NCBI GenBank assembly: GCA_017503735.1
Contig: JAFVSN010000052.1
Coordinates: forward strand, 62,001 to 126,000
From: Lachnospiraceae bacterium
GTDB lineage: Bacteria > Bacillota > Clostridia > Lachnospirales > Lachnospiraceae
Length of the DNA: 64,000 bases
Direction: 5' to 3'
Part shown: in pieces, positions 41,751-50,109 of the stretch
Layout: each line of letters begins with the position of its first letter
Numbering within the stretch: position 1 is the first letter of the stretch
Notes under the pieces: generated by a model
Database searches by the model: none
Seen by the model: the letters and a program-made list of their open reading frames with translations, nothing else
Told to the model about the DNA's origin: nothing
Made by a program: the position numbers and the translations under genes

Positions 41751-42680
41751 GTGGGAATTCTTGAAATGTTACCGGAGCCGGTGCGGTATCGGATTGCATC
41801 GGGAAAGTTGGATGTAAAAACTTTGCGGGAAATACGGTTGCGGATCGGAAGAGGGCTTATGATAGAAACCGCGGATGGGGAATGTTGGTTGGGAAAAGAG
41901 GGCGGTTTTGTAAGAAAAGAGCGGGATGCCTACCGGGTGACCAAGGAAGATGTGAAGGTCGCATTGGAACTTTTGACGGGGTATTCGGTGTATGCGTTCG
42001 AAGAGGAATTACGGCAGGGGTATTTTACTGTGGAAGGCGGTCACCGGATCGGTGTGGCCGGACAGACGGTAACGGAAGACGGCAGGGTGCTTCGGTTACG
42101 TCATATTTCTTTTTTGAATCTTCGAATTGCCCATGAATGTATCGGATGCAGTAAAGAGTTGTTCCGTAGGTTATTCGGGGACGGTACGTTTTATCATACG
42201 TTGCTGTTTGCACCGACCGGTTGCGGAAAGACCACCTTTTTGCGGGATTTGATACGGCTGATTTCAGAAGCGGGCAAGCGAGTGGGGGTAGCGGATGAGC
42301 GTTCCGAACTTGCGGCATGCTATCAGGGAGCTCCGCAACACGATATGGGTCCGAGAACGGATGTGATGGATGGGTGTTCAAAAGCGGAAGCAATGCGGAT
42401 GTTATTGCGTTCCATGACACCGGAGATCCTTGTGGCGGATGAAATCGGATTGCGGGAAGATGCGGAGGCGATTCGTGTTGCGGCAGGAAGCGGATGCAAA
42501 GTGGTAGCCAGTGCCCATGGAGGTACTTTGGAGGAATTACAAAAAAATCCGATGCTTGCGGAGTTATGGGAGGAACGACGATTCGAACGATATGTGCGAT
42601 TGGAAAAAAGAGGAACCGAATTTTTGATCGGAGCAATTTATGACGGGAACGGAAAGGAAATGAAGGAATGGAGTACATAA
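41751..42680 (+). CDS. spoIIIAA: Stage III sporulation protein AA (ATPase)
   Basis: A 309 aa secretion-ATPase-like protein of the mother cell that powers the SpoIIIA-SpoIIQ channel between mother cell and forespore. Walker A is FAPTGCGKTTFLRDL, Walker B ILVADEIG, and the VADERSELAACYQG block is typical. The GTG start is behind AAAGGGAGATGG. It is the first of eight genes in the usual AA-AH order and overlaps spoIIIAB by 13 bases. Confidence 0.95.
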   Translation: MGILEMLPEPVRYRIASGKLDVKTLREIRLRIGRGLMIETADGECWLGKEGGFVRKERDAYRVTKEDVKVALELLTGYSVYAFEEELRQGYFTVEGGHRIGVAGQTVTEDGRVLRLRHISFLNLRIAHECIGCSKELFRRLFGDGTFYHTLLFAPTGCGKTTFLRDLIRLISEAGKRVGVADERSELAACYQGAPQHDMGPRTDVMDGCSKAEAMRMLLRSMTPEILVADEIGLREDAEAIRVAAGSGCKVVASAHGGTLEELQKNPMLAELWEERRFERYVRLEKRGTEFLIGAIYDGNGKEMKEWST

Positions 42681-43189
42681 AGTTAATCGGAGCCTTATTG
42701 GTTGTGTTTGCGGGGGCGGGGTTCGGAGCCTGTCCCGTACATAAAATGAAAGAGCGGACCATGGAAATGGAACGTTTGTACTTTTGTTTGCTTCGGTTAA
42801 AAAGTGAAATCAACCATGCGGTAAAACCGCTTCCGGAGGCAATAAGGAGTGCAACAAAGAACGGAACAGGAACGTATATCAAAGTGCTTACCCAAATTGC
42901 GTCGGACATGGAACGAGGCGGAAAAAGCTATGAGTGCCTGCTTTCGGATTGTACGAAACTGTATTTTTCAGGAAGTTTGGTTACAAAGGAGGAGCAAGAG
43001 GCTTTTCGGGAAGCTTTTCTGTTGATGGGTGGGGGAGACAGGGAACGACAGATACAGGCACTGGAATATTATGCGGAGATGATTCGGAATGCAATGGCAC
43101 AAGAGAAACAAAAAAAGAAAGAACGCTCGTATTTATACCGTAGTCTCGGTGTGTTGGGAGGAATTTTTCTTTCGGTAATTATGTACTGA
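42668..43189 (+). CDS. spoIIIAB: Stage III sporulation protein AB
   Basis: A 173 aa membrane protein related to GspF-type platform proteins, with an N-terminal hydrophobic helix (about residues 3-20) and a C-terminal one (about 155-172), and a helical cytoplasmic middle (RLKSEINHAVKPLPEAI). It belongs to the mother-cell part of the SpoIIIA channel. The order and overlap with spoIIIAA confirm the assignment. Confidence 0.92.
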   Translation: MEYIKLIGALLVVFAGAGFGACPVHKMKERTMEMERLYFCLLRLKSEINHAVKPLPEAIRSATKNGTGTYIKVLTQIASDMERGGKSYECLLSDCTKLYFSGSLVTKEEQEAFREAFLLMGGGDRERQIQALEYYAEMIRNAMAQEKQKKKERSYLYRSLGVLGGIFLSVIMY

Positions 43190-43212
43190 GAATCGGAAAA
43201 GGGAGGAAAATT

Positions 43213-43407
43213 ATGACAATACAATTGATTTTTAAAATCGCAGCGGTGGGGATTTTGGTATCGGTAATTAATCAGGTATTAAAGCATTCGGGAAGAGAAG
43301 AACAGGCTTTTTTGGTCAGTCTTGCGGGACTGTTGCTGGTACTTTTATGGATCGTTCCTTATATTGCGGAACTGTTTTCTACTATAATGAATCTATTTGA
43401 ATTGTAG
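43213..43407 (+). CDS. spoIIIAC: Stage III sporulation protein AC
   Basis: A 64 aa, two-helix membrane protein of usual SpoIIIAC size. The helices span about residues 4-20 and 34-55, with the conserved short ILKHSGREEQAFLVSLAG link between them. It is a small subunit of the mother-cell membrane complex. GGGAGGAAAATT precedes the ATG. Confidence 0.93.
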   Translation: MTIQLIFKIAAVGILVSVINQVLKHSGREEQAFLVSLAGLLLVLLWIVPYIAELFSTIMNLFEL

Positions 43408-43416
43408 GAGTGCCTT

Positions 43417-43797
43417 ATGATAAAAGTAGTGTTAATCGGTTTGGTGGCTGTTTTTGCCGTCTTGTTGTTACGGGTAGGAAAGCCGGAATTTGCCATGGCG
43501 GTAAGTCTGGCGGCGTGTGTATTGATTTTACTTTTTGCGGGAGGAACCCTGACTACGGTTATCGGAGATTTACGGAAGTTGTTTCGGTATGTGAAGCTTC
43601 CGGAAGGGTATCTGAAAATTCTGTTTAAAATTTTAGGGGTGGCGTATCTGGCGGAGTTTGGTTCCGCACTTTGTAAGGATGCGGGACAAAGCGCCATCAG
43701 CGGACAAATTGAACTGGTAGGAAAGTTGGCAATTCTGGCAATCAGCATGCCGGTGGTTACGGCATTGTTTGAGACCATCGGCAGGATGTCGTTTTAG
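43417..43797 (+). CDS. spoIIIAD: Stage III sporulation protein AD
   Basis: A 126 aa membrane protein with four hydrophobic stretches, homologous in pattern to SpoIIIAC at its N-terminus (LLLRVGKPEFAMAVSLAACVL) and followed by the conserved YLKILFKILGVAYLAEFGSALC segment. Part of the channel in the outer forespore membrane. It begins 9 bases after spoIIIAC. Confidence 0.93.
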   Translation: MIKVVLIGLVAVFAVLLLRVGKPEFAMAVSLAACVLILLFAGGTLTTVIGDLRKLFRYVKLPEGYLKILFKILGVAYLAEFGSALCKDAGQSAISGQIELVGKLAILAISMPVVTALFETIGRMSF

Positions 43798-43811
43798 AAA
43801 GAGGGAAACGT

Positions 43812-44870
43812 ATGGAGACGGACATGTTCTCTTTGGATTATACGGAACTGAATAAGACGGTGGAGGAACTGTTTCCGCAAGGCAAGGTTCCCGGCTTTTC
43901 CGAGATTGTGTGCGGACTTATGGATGGGGAAATTCCTTTTCGGGATTTGTTTTCCCTAATAAAAGAATCGGGGTATCACGGTTTGTTTTACGGAATCGTT
44001 GGCGTGAAGGAACTTGTGTTTATAGCAATTGTTGCGGCTGTTTTTTACATTCTTTCCAAAACGGGAAGGCTGGGACAGGCTGCCCAGACCGGTTTTTTTG
44101 TGGCGTACCTTCTCATTGTGGCAGGGGCGTTTCGAATTTTTGATACGTCCAGAGAAATTGTGGGGGAAGCCTTGGATGCTCTTTTGGATTTTATGAAGGC
44201 ATTACTTCCCGCCTATTGTGCCGGAATTTCCGTTGCATCGGGAAGTCTGAGTGCATCGGTATTTTATTCCGTGGCCATGCTCGGTATCGCTGTGGTGGGA
44301 ACGGTACTTTTAAATGTAGTGTTGCCGGTCATCGGACTCTATTTTATGCTATCTGTTTTGAACCGGATTTTGGAAGAAGATTTTTTGTCAAAGCTGGCAG
44401 GGCTTTTTTATTCCATTGCGGATAGTGTAATGAAGGTATCCGTTGCGGCGGTATTGGGAATCGGAACGATTCAGGGGATGATAGCCCCGGCCGCGGATGC
44501 GGTAAAACGTTCCGCATTGATAAAGACGGCCGGAGCCCTGCCGGTGGTGGGAGATTTGTTGGACGGAACTTCCCAGACGGTGTTGGCGGCGGGAGTGTTG
44601 TTAAAAAATTCAATCGGTGCGGCCGGTGCGGTGACGGTGTTTCTGTTATGTCTGATTCCGTTGCTTCGTGTGGGAATTGCCAATGTGGCACTTCGTTTCG
44701 GTTCTGCGGTGCTTCAGCCCGTTTCGGACAAACGGATTACGGATTGTCTCGGTTACGCGGCAAAGACTCATAAATTGTTGGTGCGTCTTATTTTATATAC
44801 GATGCTGTTGTTTTTGCTGACGATCGTATTTATTTTGATATTGACCGGCGGGAAAGGAGGAAGTGTATAG
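43812..44870 (+). CDS. spoIIIAE: Stage III sporulation protein AE
   Basis: A 352 aa polytopic membrane protein, the transporter-like core of the SpoIIIA complex. A soluble N-terminal region (~60 residues) is followed by about seven helices, with conserved LLPAYCAGISVASG and the SALIKTAGALPVVGDLLDG stretch. It is somewhat shorter than the Bacillus protein. No cleavable signal peptide is obvious in this start; the ATG at 43812 follows AAAGAGGGAAACGT. Confidence 0.92.
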   Translation: METDMFSLDYTELNKTVEELFPQGKVPGFSEIVCGLMDGEIPFRDLFSLIKESGYHGLFYGIVGVKELVFIAIVAAVFYILSKTGRLGQAAQTGFFVAYLLIVAGAFRIFDTSREIVGEALDALLDFMKALLPAYCAGISVASGSLSASVFYSVAMLGIAVVGTVLLNVVLPVIGLYFMLSVLNRILEEDFLSKLAGLFYSIADSVMKVSVAAVLGIGTIQGMIAPAADAVKRSALIKTAGALPVVGDLLDGTSQTVLAAGVLLKNSIGAAGAVTVFLLCLIPLLRVGIANVALRFGSAVLQPVSDKRITDCLGYAAKTHKLLVRLILYTMLLFLLTIVFILILTGGKGGSV

Positions 44871-45464
44871 TTGGATGCTGTTATTTCCTATGCAAAAACG
44901 GTTCTGTTTTTTTTGTTGTTTGTGAATTTGTTGATGCAACTTTTAAAGGGAAGTACCTATGAGCGGTTTATACATCCGATTTGCGGAATGGTGCTGGTTA
45001 TTTTAATTGTACGGCCGGTGCTTGTATTGTTTGACGGGGATGAAAAGCTGTTGTATGCAGCGGAACAAAAAATTTCTCTGCTCTTTGCACAAAGTGAAGC
45101 GGAATTTGAACTTCCGGAAACGGTGGGATATGAGTTTGTTGTTTTGGAAAATTATGAAAAAAAGCTGACGGAGCAGCTTTCCGGTGTGTTGGCGGAAGAC
45201 GGTTATTGTATTGTGACAGCGGATTTTTCCATATGTGCAGAGGAAAAAGAGTTCGGAAAAATACGGGGATTATCCGTGGTAATGGAGAAAACGGAAAATG
45301 AGGGAGGAAAGAAAATCGGAATCGCACCGATTGTGTTTGAACGGGAATACCAAAGCAAAACGCCCAGTGCGGAAGAAATTCGAATAAAGGACAAACTGGC
45401 GGACTTCTATAATCTGGAAGAGGGTAATATATATGTTAGTATCAAGGAGGGGCAAGATGGATAA
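44871..45464 (+). CDS. spoIIIAF: Stage III sporulation protein AF
   Basis: A 197 aa protein with two N-terminal helices (about residues 7-25 and 35-55) and a soluble C-terminal domain related to ring-forming EscJ/PrgK-like modules. The TTG start at 44871 directly follows the spoIIIAE stop, with AAAGGAGGAAG upstream. The end overlaps spoIIIAG by a few bases. It belongs to the mother-cell side of the channel. Confidence 0.9.
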   Translation: MDAVISYAKTVLFFLLFVNLLMQLLKGSTYERFIHPICGMVLVILIVRPVLVLFDGDEKLLYAAEQKISLLFAQSEAEFELPETVGYEFVVLENYEKKLTEQLSGVLAEDGYCIVTADFSICAEEKEFGKIRGLSVVMEKTENEGGKKIGIAPIVFEREYQSKTPSAEEIRIKDKLADFYNLEEGNIYVSIKEGQDG

Positions 45465-46002
45465 AAAGCAAAAAAAAGAACCCGGAATGAAGGAATGGGC
45501 GATTATTCTTGCGGCGGGAGTGCTGCTTTTGCTTTTATCCGTGCCTGATTTATTTCATAAGGAAAAGGAAGATGAAAAGGCGGTAGATGCCGGCTCGGCC
45601 GCGGTACGAATCGAAACACCTACGGAAGAATATGCGGAACGCATGGAAACAAAACTGGAAGAGATGTTGCTGAAGATAAAAGGAGTTACCGGTGCAAACG
45701 TTGTGATTACCGTAAAGTCAACCGCAGAAAAAGTAGTGTTACAGGATGTGACGACAAATTCGGAACGGTTAGAAGAGCAGGACGGTAACGGTGGAGTACG
45801 GAACTCGCAGAAAAACACAGAAGAAAAAAGCACGGTACTGACAAGTGAGGTACCTTATTTAACAAAAGAACTGACACCGGAAGTTGAGGGTGTGGTAGTA
45901 GTGTTATCCGGAGCGGAAGGGAACGCAGTACTTGCTATAACGGAGGCGGTACAGGCATTATTTGATGTTCCGGCACATAAGGTGAAGATAATAAAGGATT
46001 AG
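45457..46002 (+). CDS. spoIIIAG: Stage III sporulation protein AG
   Basis: A 181 aa single-pass protein (helix about residues 12-28) with an extracytoplasmic ring-building motif that forms a large ring in the intermembrane space. Typical segments are MLLKIKGVTGANVVITVKST and LTPEVEGVVVVLSGAEG. The ATG at 45457 follows AAGGAGG by 6 bases and overlaps the spoIIIAF end. Confidence 0.92.
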   Translation: MDKKQKKEPGMKEWAIILAAGVLLLLLSVPDLFHKEKEDEKAVDAGSAAVRIETPTEEYAERMETKLEEMLLKIKGVTGANVVITVKSTAEKVVLQDVTTNSERLEEQDGNGGVRNSQKNTEEKSTVLTSEVPYLTKELTPEVEGVVVVLSGAEGNAVLAITEAVQALFDVPAHKVKIIKD

Positions 46003-46014
46003 TCGGAGGTAAGT

Positions 46015-46719
46015 ATGAAAAATATTTTTAAGAAAAATCAGGTAATTATTACCGCATTGGCATTGATGCTTGCTGTTGCAGGTTATTTACAGATGTCAGG
46101 GGAAACCGCAAACGGAGTGGACTCTGCAGACGCTACACAAGCAAACAGTACAGGGGGCCATTACGAGATTACGGCAGGAGACTTTGCAGATTACTCGACG
46201 GATATTTCGGACGAAGACATGGCAGGACAGTCTCTTGCAGCGGCAGAAAACAGTCAGGCTCAGACCGTATCTGCGGAAGGTGTAGAAAGTACGGATGTTG
46301 CGAAATTAAGTGATGCAGAAAGTGATCCGGGAGAAGCTGTTTTGGTAAGTACCACGATTCGTGGGGATTATGCGGTAAATGCGAAGTTGAATCGTGAGCA
46401 GACAAGAGCAAAGAATAAAGAGATCTTAATGGATATGTTGGGAGATGACAGCTTATCCGAGGAACAGAAACAGGAAGCAATTGATGTGTTGCTTGAAATG
46501 ACGGAAATTTCCGAAAAAGAGCAGGCTGCGGAATTATTGCTGGAAGCAAAGGGATTTATGGATTCTGTCGTTAATATTGTGGGGGAAGAAGTAGATGTTG
46601 TGATAAATGCTACGGAAGTAACAGATCGTCAGATTGCTCAGATTGAAGATATTGTGATGAGAAAAACCGGTGCCATGGCAGAAAATATAGTAATTACAGC
46701 GGCGGTACAGGAAGATTAG
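46015..46719 (+). CDS. spoIIIAH: Stage III sporulation protein AH
   Basis: A 234 aa protein with an N-terminal transmembrane helix (about residues 8-25), an acidic, Ser/Ala-rich spacer (~30-110), and a C-terminal ring-building domain (SEEQKQEAIDVLLEMTEISEKE; MRKTGAMAENIVITAAV). In Bacillus this subunit contacts SpoIIQ (or SpoIIQ's counterpart in Clostridia) across the intermembrane space. It is the last gene of the operon. Confidence 0.93.
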   Translation: MKNIFKKNQVIITALALMLAVAGYLQMSGETANGVDSADATQANSTGGHYEITAGDFADYSTDISDEDMAGQSLAAAENSQAQTVSAEGVESTDVAKLSDAESDPGEAVLVSTTIRGDYAVNAKLNREQTRAKNKEILMDMLGDDSLSEEQKQEAIDVLLEMTEISEKEQAAELLLEAKGFMDSVVNIVGEEVDVVINATEVTDRQIAQIEDIVMRKTGAMAENIVITAAVQED

Positions 46720-46743
46720 TTTTGGAATTCCTAAGAAAAAGGC

Positions 46744-46772
46744 TTTTCAATTTATAAAATAAATGGTATACT
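46744..46772 (+). promoter_or_regulatory. Promoter upstream of the Asp23/nusB operon
   Basis: TTTTCA (46744-46749), 17-base spacer, TATACT (46767-46772) with an extended -10 TGG. Confidence 0.65.
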
Positions 46773-46840
46773 ATATATAATTGAGATAAATTGCAGCATC
46801 TGTAGTTTGTTTGATGTAGGTAAGGAACGGAGGCAGTACT

Positions 46841-47233
46841 ATGGCGAGAGAAAATGAAAACAAAAATTTGAACTGGTCTTCAAAGGAAGTTTCCTCCATT
46901 GGAGAAGTGATGATAGCAGACGATGTGATTGCAACGATTGCCGGACTTGCGGCAACGGAAGTAGAAGGCGTTTTTGCAATGCAGGGAAATGTAACCAATG
47001 AGTTGGTCGGAAGATTAGGTATGAAGAATCTGACAAAGGGAGTCCGCATTAAATTGGAGGAAAGCGGCGTGGCAGTAGAATTGTCTGTTCAAATGCGCTA
47101 CGGATACAGCATTCCGAAGACTTGTAAAGCGATTCAGGAGAAGGTAAAGAGCGCCATTGAAAATATGGTTGGTCTCTCCGTTGGAGTTGTTAATGTTCAT
47201 ATTGTCGGAGTAGATACCAATACCACAAGATAA
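46841..47233 (+). CDS. Asp23/Gls24 family envelope stress response protein
   Basis: A 130 aa Asp23/YqhY-family protein. The EVMIADDVIATIAGLAATEVEGV start, VELSVQMRYGYSIPKTCKAIQEK and VGVVNVHIVGV are diagnostic. YqhY-type members lie next to fatty acid or nusB genes in Firmicutes and influence acetyl-CoA carboxylase or envelope homeostasis. Here it heads the nusB-xseA cluster, which matches the common order. Confidence 0.93.
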   Translation: MARENENKNLNWSSKEVSSIGEVMIADDVIATIAGLAATEVEGVFAMQGNVTNELVGRLGMKNLTKGVRIKLEESGVAVELSVQMRYGYSIPKTCKAIQEKVKSAIENMVGLSVGVVNVHIVGVDTNTTR

Positions 47234-47244
47234 GGGAGAGTTTT

Positions 47245-47694
47245 ATGACAAGGCGTGAATTAAGAGAACATACTTTTTTACTGTTATTCCGTAAGGATTT
47301 TCATGAGGCGGAGGAAATGGAGGAGCAGTTAACTCTTTATTTTGAAGGGATTGAACTGACGGATGATGAGCAGGGAGAACCGGCCCGTTATCGCTTCCTG
47401 ACCTTGCCGGAGGGAACCGATGCGGATGAAGTAAAGGCGCGTTTTTACGATATTTGCAGTCATCGCGACGAGATTGATGCGGTACTTGCTAAAGCAGCCA
47501 GCGGTTGGAAATTAAACCGTATCGGAAAGGTGGAACTGACGCTTCTTCGTATGGCATTGTACGAAATGCGTTACGATGAACAGACACCGGAGAAAGTTGC
47601 GATAAACGAGGCGGTAGAATTGGCAAAGAAGTACGGTGCAGATGCGTCCGCCGGTTTTATTAACGGTGTATTGGCAAAGTTAGTGGAAGCGTAA
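47245..47694 (+). CDS. nusB: Transcription antitermination factor NusB
   Basis: A 149 aa all-helical RNA-binding protein needed for rRNA antitermination with NusE. The typical start RRELREHTFLLLFRKDFH, the LNRIGKVELTLLRMALYEM helix and the C-terminal EAVELAKKYGADASAGFINGVL are clear. It begins 11 bases after the Asp23 gene. Confidence 0.95.
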   Translation: MTRRELREHTFLLLFRKDFHEAEEMEEQLTLYFEGIELTDDEQGEPARYRFLTLPEGTDADEVKARFYDICSHRDEIDAVLAKAASGWKLNRIGKVELTLLRMALYEMRYDEQTPEKVAINEAVELAKKYGADASAGFINGVLAKLVEA

Positions 47695-47713
47695 GTTTAC
47701 GAGGAGGCGCGGA

Positions 47714-48913
47714 ATGAACCAACCGGTTTTTTCGGTCAGTCAGGTGAATGCGTATATTAAACAGATGTTTTTGAGGGATGACAGGTTGCGATACCTTGCG
47801 GTGAAAGGCGAGGTATCCAACTGTAAATATCATTCTTCGGGACATCTGTATTTTACGGTTAAGGATAAAATGGGACAGCTTGCCTGTGTCATGTTTGCGA
47901 GTGCCTGTAGGAATATGTCCTTTCGTTTGCAAGAAGGACAAGGTGTCATTGTATATGGCAGTATGCAGGTGTATGAACGGGACGGAAAATATCAGCTTTA
48001 TGCGGAAGCAATCGAAAAGGACGGCGCCGGTCAGATGTTTGAACAGATCGAGGAGTTAAAACGTCGTCTGGCGGCAGAAGGGTTGTTTGATGCGGAGCGG
48101 AAAAAGCCGATTCCGGCGTATGCATGGCGCGTGGGTATCGTGACGGCACAGACCGGAGCTGCAATCCGGGATATTGTGCAGATTGCAAACCGGAGAAATC
48201 CCTATGTACAGCTTATGTTACAGCCTGCCCAGGTGCAGGGAGAGTCGGCACCGGAGAGTCTCAAAAGAGCCCTTCGGAAGCTGGATGCGATGCACCCGGA
48301 TGTGATTATTATCGGACGGGGTGGCGGCAGTGCCGAGGACTTAATGGCATTCAATACAGAAGTTGTGGTAAGGGCCGTGGCGGAGTGTGAAACTCCGGTG
48401 ATCAGTGCGGTGGGACATGAGGTAGACGTTACACTGACGGATTTTGCGGCAGATTTACGGGCACCTACTCCAAGCGCCGCAGCAGAATTGGCAGTGTTCG
48501 AATACAGAGTGTTGGAGGAAGGGCTGGCGGCCTTTCATACCGATTTGACTTATTCCATGTGTCGCAGAATCGAAGCGGCACGGACAAAGATAGAGAATTA
48601 TAACGAGAAGTTGTTACGGGTAGGTCCGGCGGGAGCGTTAAAGGCGAAGAAGCTACAGCTTGTTTATGCGGGAGAACGTATGGATACCGCGATGAACCGG
48701 CATCTGGTACGGAACAAACATCGTTTGGAGTTGTTGGCCGGCAGACTGCATGCGGTATCACCGGCGGCAAGATTATCCGGCGGATATGCCTTTGTTACAG
48801 CAAAAGACAATAAGCCGCTGACTTCGGTGAATCAGGTGAAACCGCAGGATACGGTACGGGTAACATTAACAGACGGAGCTTTTACCGCACGGGTGGAACA
48901 AACGGAAAAATAG
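47714..48913 (+). CDS. xseA: Exodeoxyribonuclease VII large subunit
   Basis: A 399 aa catalytic subunit of exonuclease VII. An N-terminal OB-fold (VKGEVSNCKYHSSGHLYFTVKD) is followed by the catalytic domain with VIIIGRGGGSAEDL, ISAVGHEVDVTLTDF and the DLRAPTPSAAAELA motif, and a helical C-terminal part with LSGGYAFVT. It degrades single-stranded DNA to oligonucleotides. GAGGAGGCGC lies before the start. Confidence 0.96.
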   Translation: MNQPVFSVSQVNAYIKQMFLRDDRLRYLAVKGEVSNCKYHSSGHLYFTVKDKMGQLACVMFASACRNMSFRLQEGQGVIVYGSMQVYERDGKYQLYAEAIEKDGAGQMFEQIEELKRRLAAEGLFDAERKKPIPAYAWRVGIVTAQTGAAIRDIVQIANRRNPYVQLMLQPAQVQGESAPESLKRALRKLDAMHPDVIIIGRGGGSAEDLMAFNTEVVVRAVAECETPVISAVGHEVDVTLTDFAADLRAPTPSAAAELAVFEYRVLEEGLAAFHTDLTYSMCRRIEAARTKIENYNEKLLRVGPAGALKAKKLQLVYAGERMDTAMNRHLVRNKHRLELLAGRLHAVSPAARLSGGYAFVTAKDNKPLTSVNQVKPQDTVRVTLTDGAFTARVEQTEK

Positions 48914-48934
48914 AGGGCAGAAAGGGGTGACGGT

Positions 48935-49186
48935 ATGACAAAAGCAGAAGAGACAACGGCTGCAGAAAAGAAGACAGTAAAAAAGTCCGCAGGGAAAGCG
49001 GAACCGAAGCGTACCTTAGAGGAGCTTTTTGCGGAGTTAGAGGCTGTTACCGCAGAATTGGAAGTGCAGGAGTTGCCGTTAGAAGAGGCATTTTCAAAAT
49101 ACCGCAGAGGGATGGAGTTGTTAAAGGAATGTAATGCTGCGGTGGATACCGTAGAGAAAGAGTTGCAGATTTTGGAGGAAGCCTGA
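48935..49186 (+). CDS. xseB: Exodeoxyribonuclease VII small subunit
   Basis: An 83 aa helical hairpin protein. The core TLEELFAELEAVTAELE, LPLEEAFSKYRRGMELLKEC is typical XseB. It carries an additional ~25-residue N-terminal Lys/Glu/Ala-rich tail. The stop overlaps the next start by one base, and it pairs with XseA in a multi-subunit nuclease. Confidence 0.94.
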   Translation: MTKAEETTAAEKKTVKKSAGKAEPKRTLEELFAELEAVTAELEVQELPLEEAFSKYRRGMELLKECNAAVDTVEKELQILEEA

Positions 49187-50067
49187 TGGACTTTGAACAA
49201 ATCAAACAGCAAAAAACAGAAGAAATCAATTTGTTTCTGAAGGAGTTTCTTCCGGAAGAATCCGGCAAGGAGAAGGTCCTTTACGAAGCAATGAATTATA
49301 GTGTGGAAGTAGGAGGAAAGCGTCTCCGCCCTATGATTTTATTGGAAGCCTACAGAATGTTCGGAGGCAAGGATAACGCAGCACGTCCTTTTGCGGCGGC
49401 ACTGGAGATGATTCATACCTATTCTTTGGTGCATGATGATTTGCCTGCCATGGATAACGATATGTACCGCAGAGGAAAGTTGACCACCCATGCAAAGTAC
49501 GGCGAGGCCATGGGGATACTGGCGGGAGACGGGCTTTTAAATTATGCTTTTGAGGTTATGAGTGATGCGGTATGTGAACAAGGAATAAATGCTGCGAAAG
49601 CCATGGGAATACTGGCAAAGAAAGCCGGTGTCAGAGGGATGATTGCGGGACAGACCGTAGATCTTCTTTGGACCGGAAAACCGCAGACCAAGGAGCTTCT
49701 GGATTACATTAATGAACGGAAGACCTCCGCACTATTATGCGGTGCATTGATGGCGGGAGCAGCGTTAGCGGGTGCAACGGATGCGGAACTTTCGGTTTTG
49801 GAACAGGTAGGTGTTTTCGTGGGCCTTGCCTTTCAGATTAAAGATGATATTTTAGATGTCATCGGGGATGAGAGTAAGCTGGGAAAACCTCTTCACAGTG
49901 ATGAAAAGAATGAAAAGAATACGTATGTTTCTCTTATGGGAATCGAAAAAGCGGAAGAATCCGTACGGGATTTTTCAAAGCATGCGGTGGAGCTATTGGA
50001 AACCCTTCCGTATGAGAATGTGTTTTTAAAAGAATTGTTATGGTCACTTTGTGCAAGAGAATACTAA
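49186..50067 (+). CDS. ispA: Farnesyl/geranylgeranyl diphosphate synthase
   Basis: A 293 aa short-chain polyprenyl synthase building C15/C20 isoprenoid precursors for undecaprenyl carriers and quinones. The first Asp-rich motif is SLVHDDLPAMDNDMYRRG, the second AFQIKDDILDVIGDE, with GGKRLRPMILLEAY at the diphosphate-binding site. It is coupled to xseB and located upstream of dxs, the usual Firmicutes isoprenoid pair. Confidence 0.94.
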   Translation: MDFEQIKQQKTEEINLFLKEFLPEESGKEKVLYEAMNYSVEVGGKRLRPMILLEAYRMFGGKDNAARPFAAALEMIHTYSLVHDDLPAMDNDMYRRGKLTTHAKYGEAMGILAGDGLLNYAFEVMSDAVCEQGINAAKAMGILAKKAGVRGMIAGQTVDLLWTGKPQTKELLDYINERKTSALLCGALMAGAALAGATDAELSVLEQVGVFVGLAFQIKDDILDVIGDESKLGKPLHSDEKNEKNTYVSLMGIEKAEESVRDFSKHAVELLETLPYENVFLKELLWSLCAREY

Positions 50068-50109
50068 AGAAAGAGATAAGAGGACGACGGAATATCGGAG
50101 GATGTCGAA

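Noticed and set aside
42025-42909. Long minus-strand ORF of 294 codons opposite spoIIIAA/spoIIIAB
   Set aside because: It runs fully antisense to two well-conserved sporulation genes, has no recognisable motif and an unusual Pro/Arg/His-rich composition typical of an antisense shadow.
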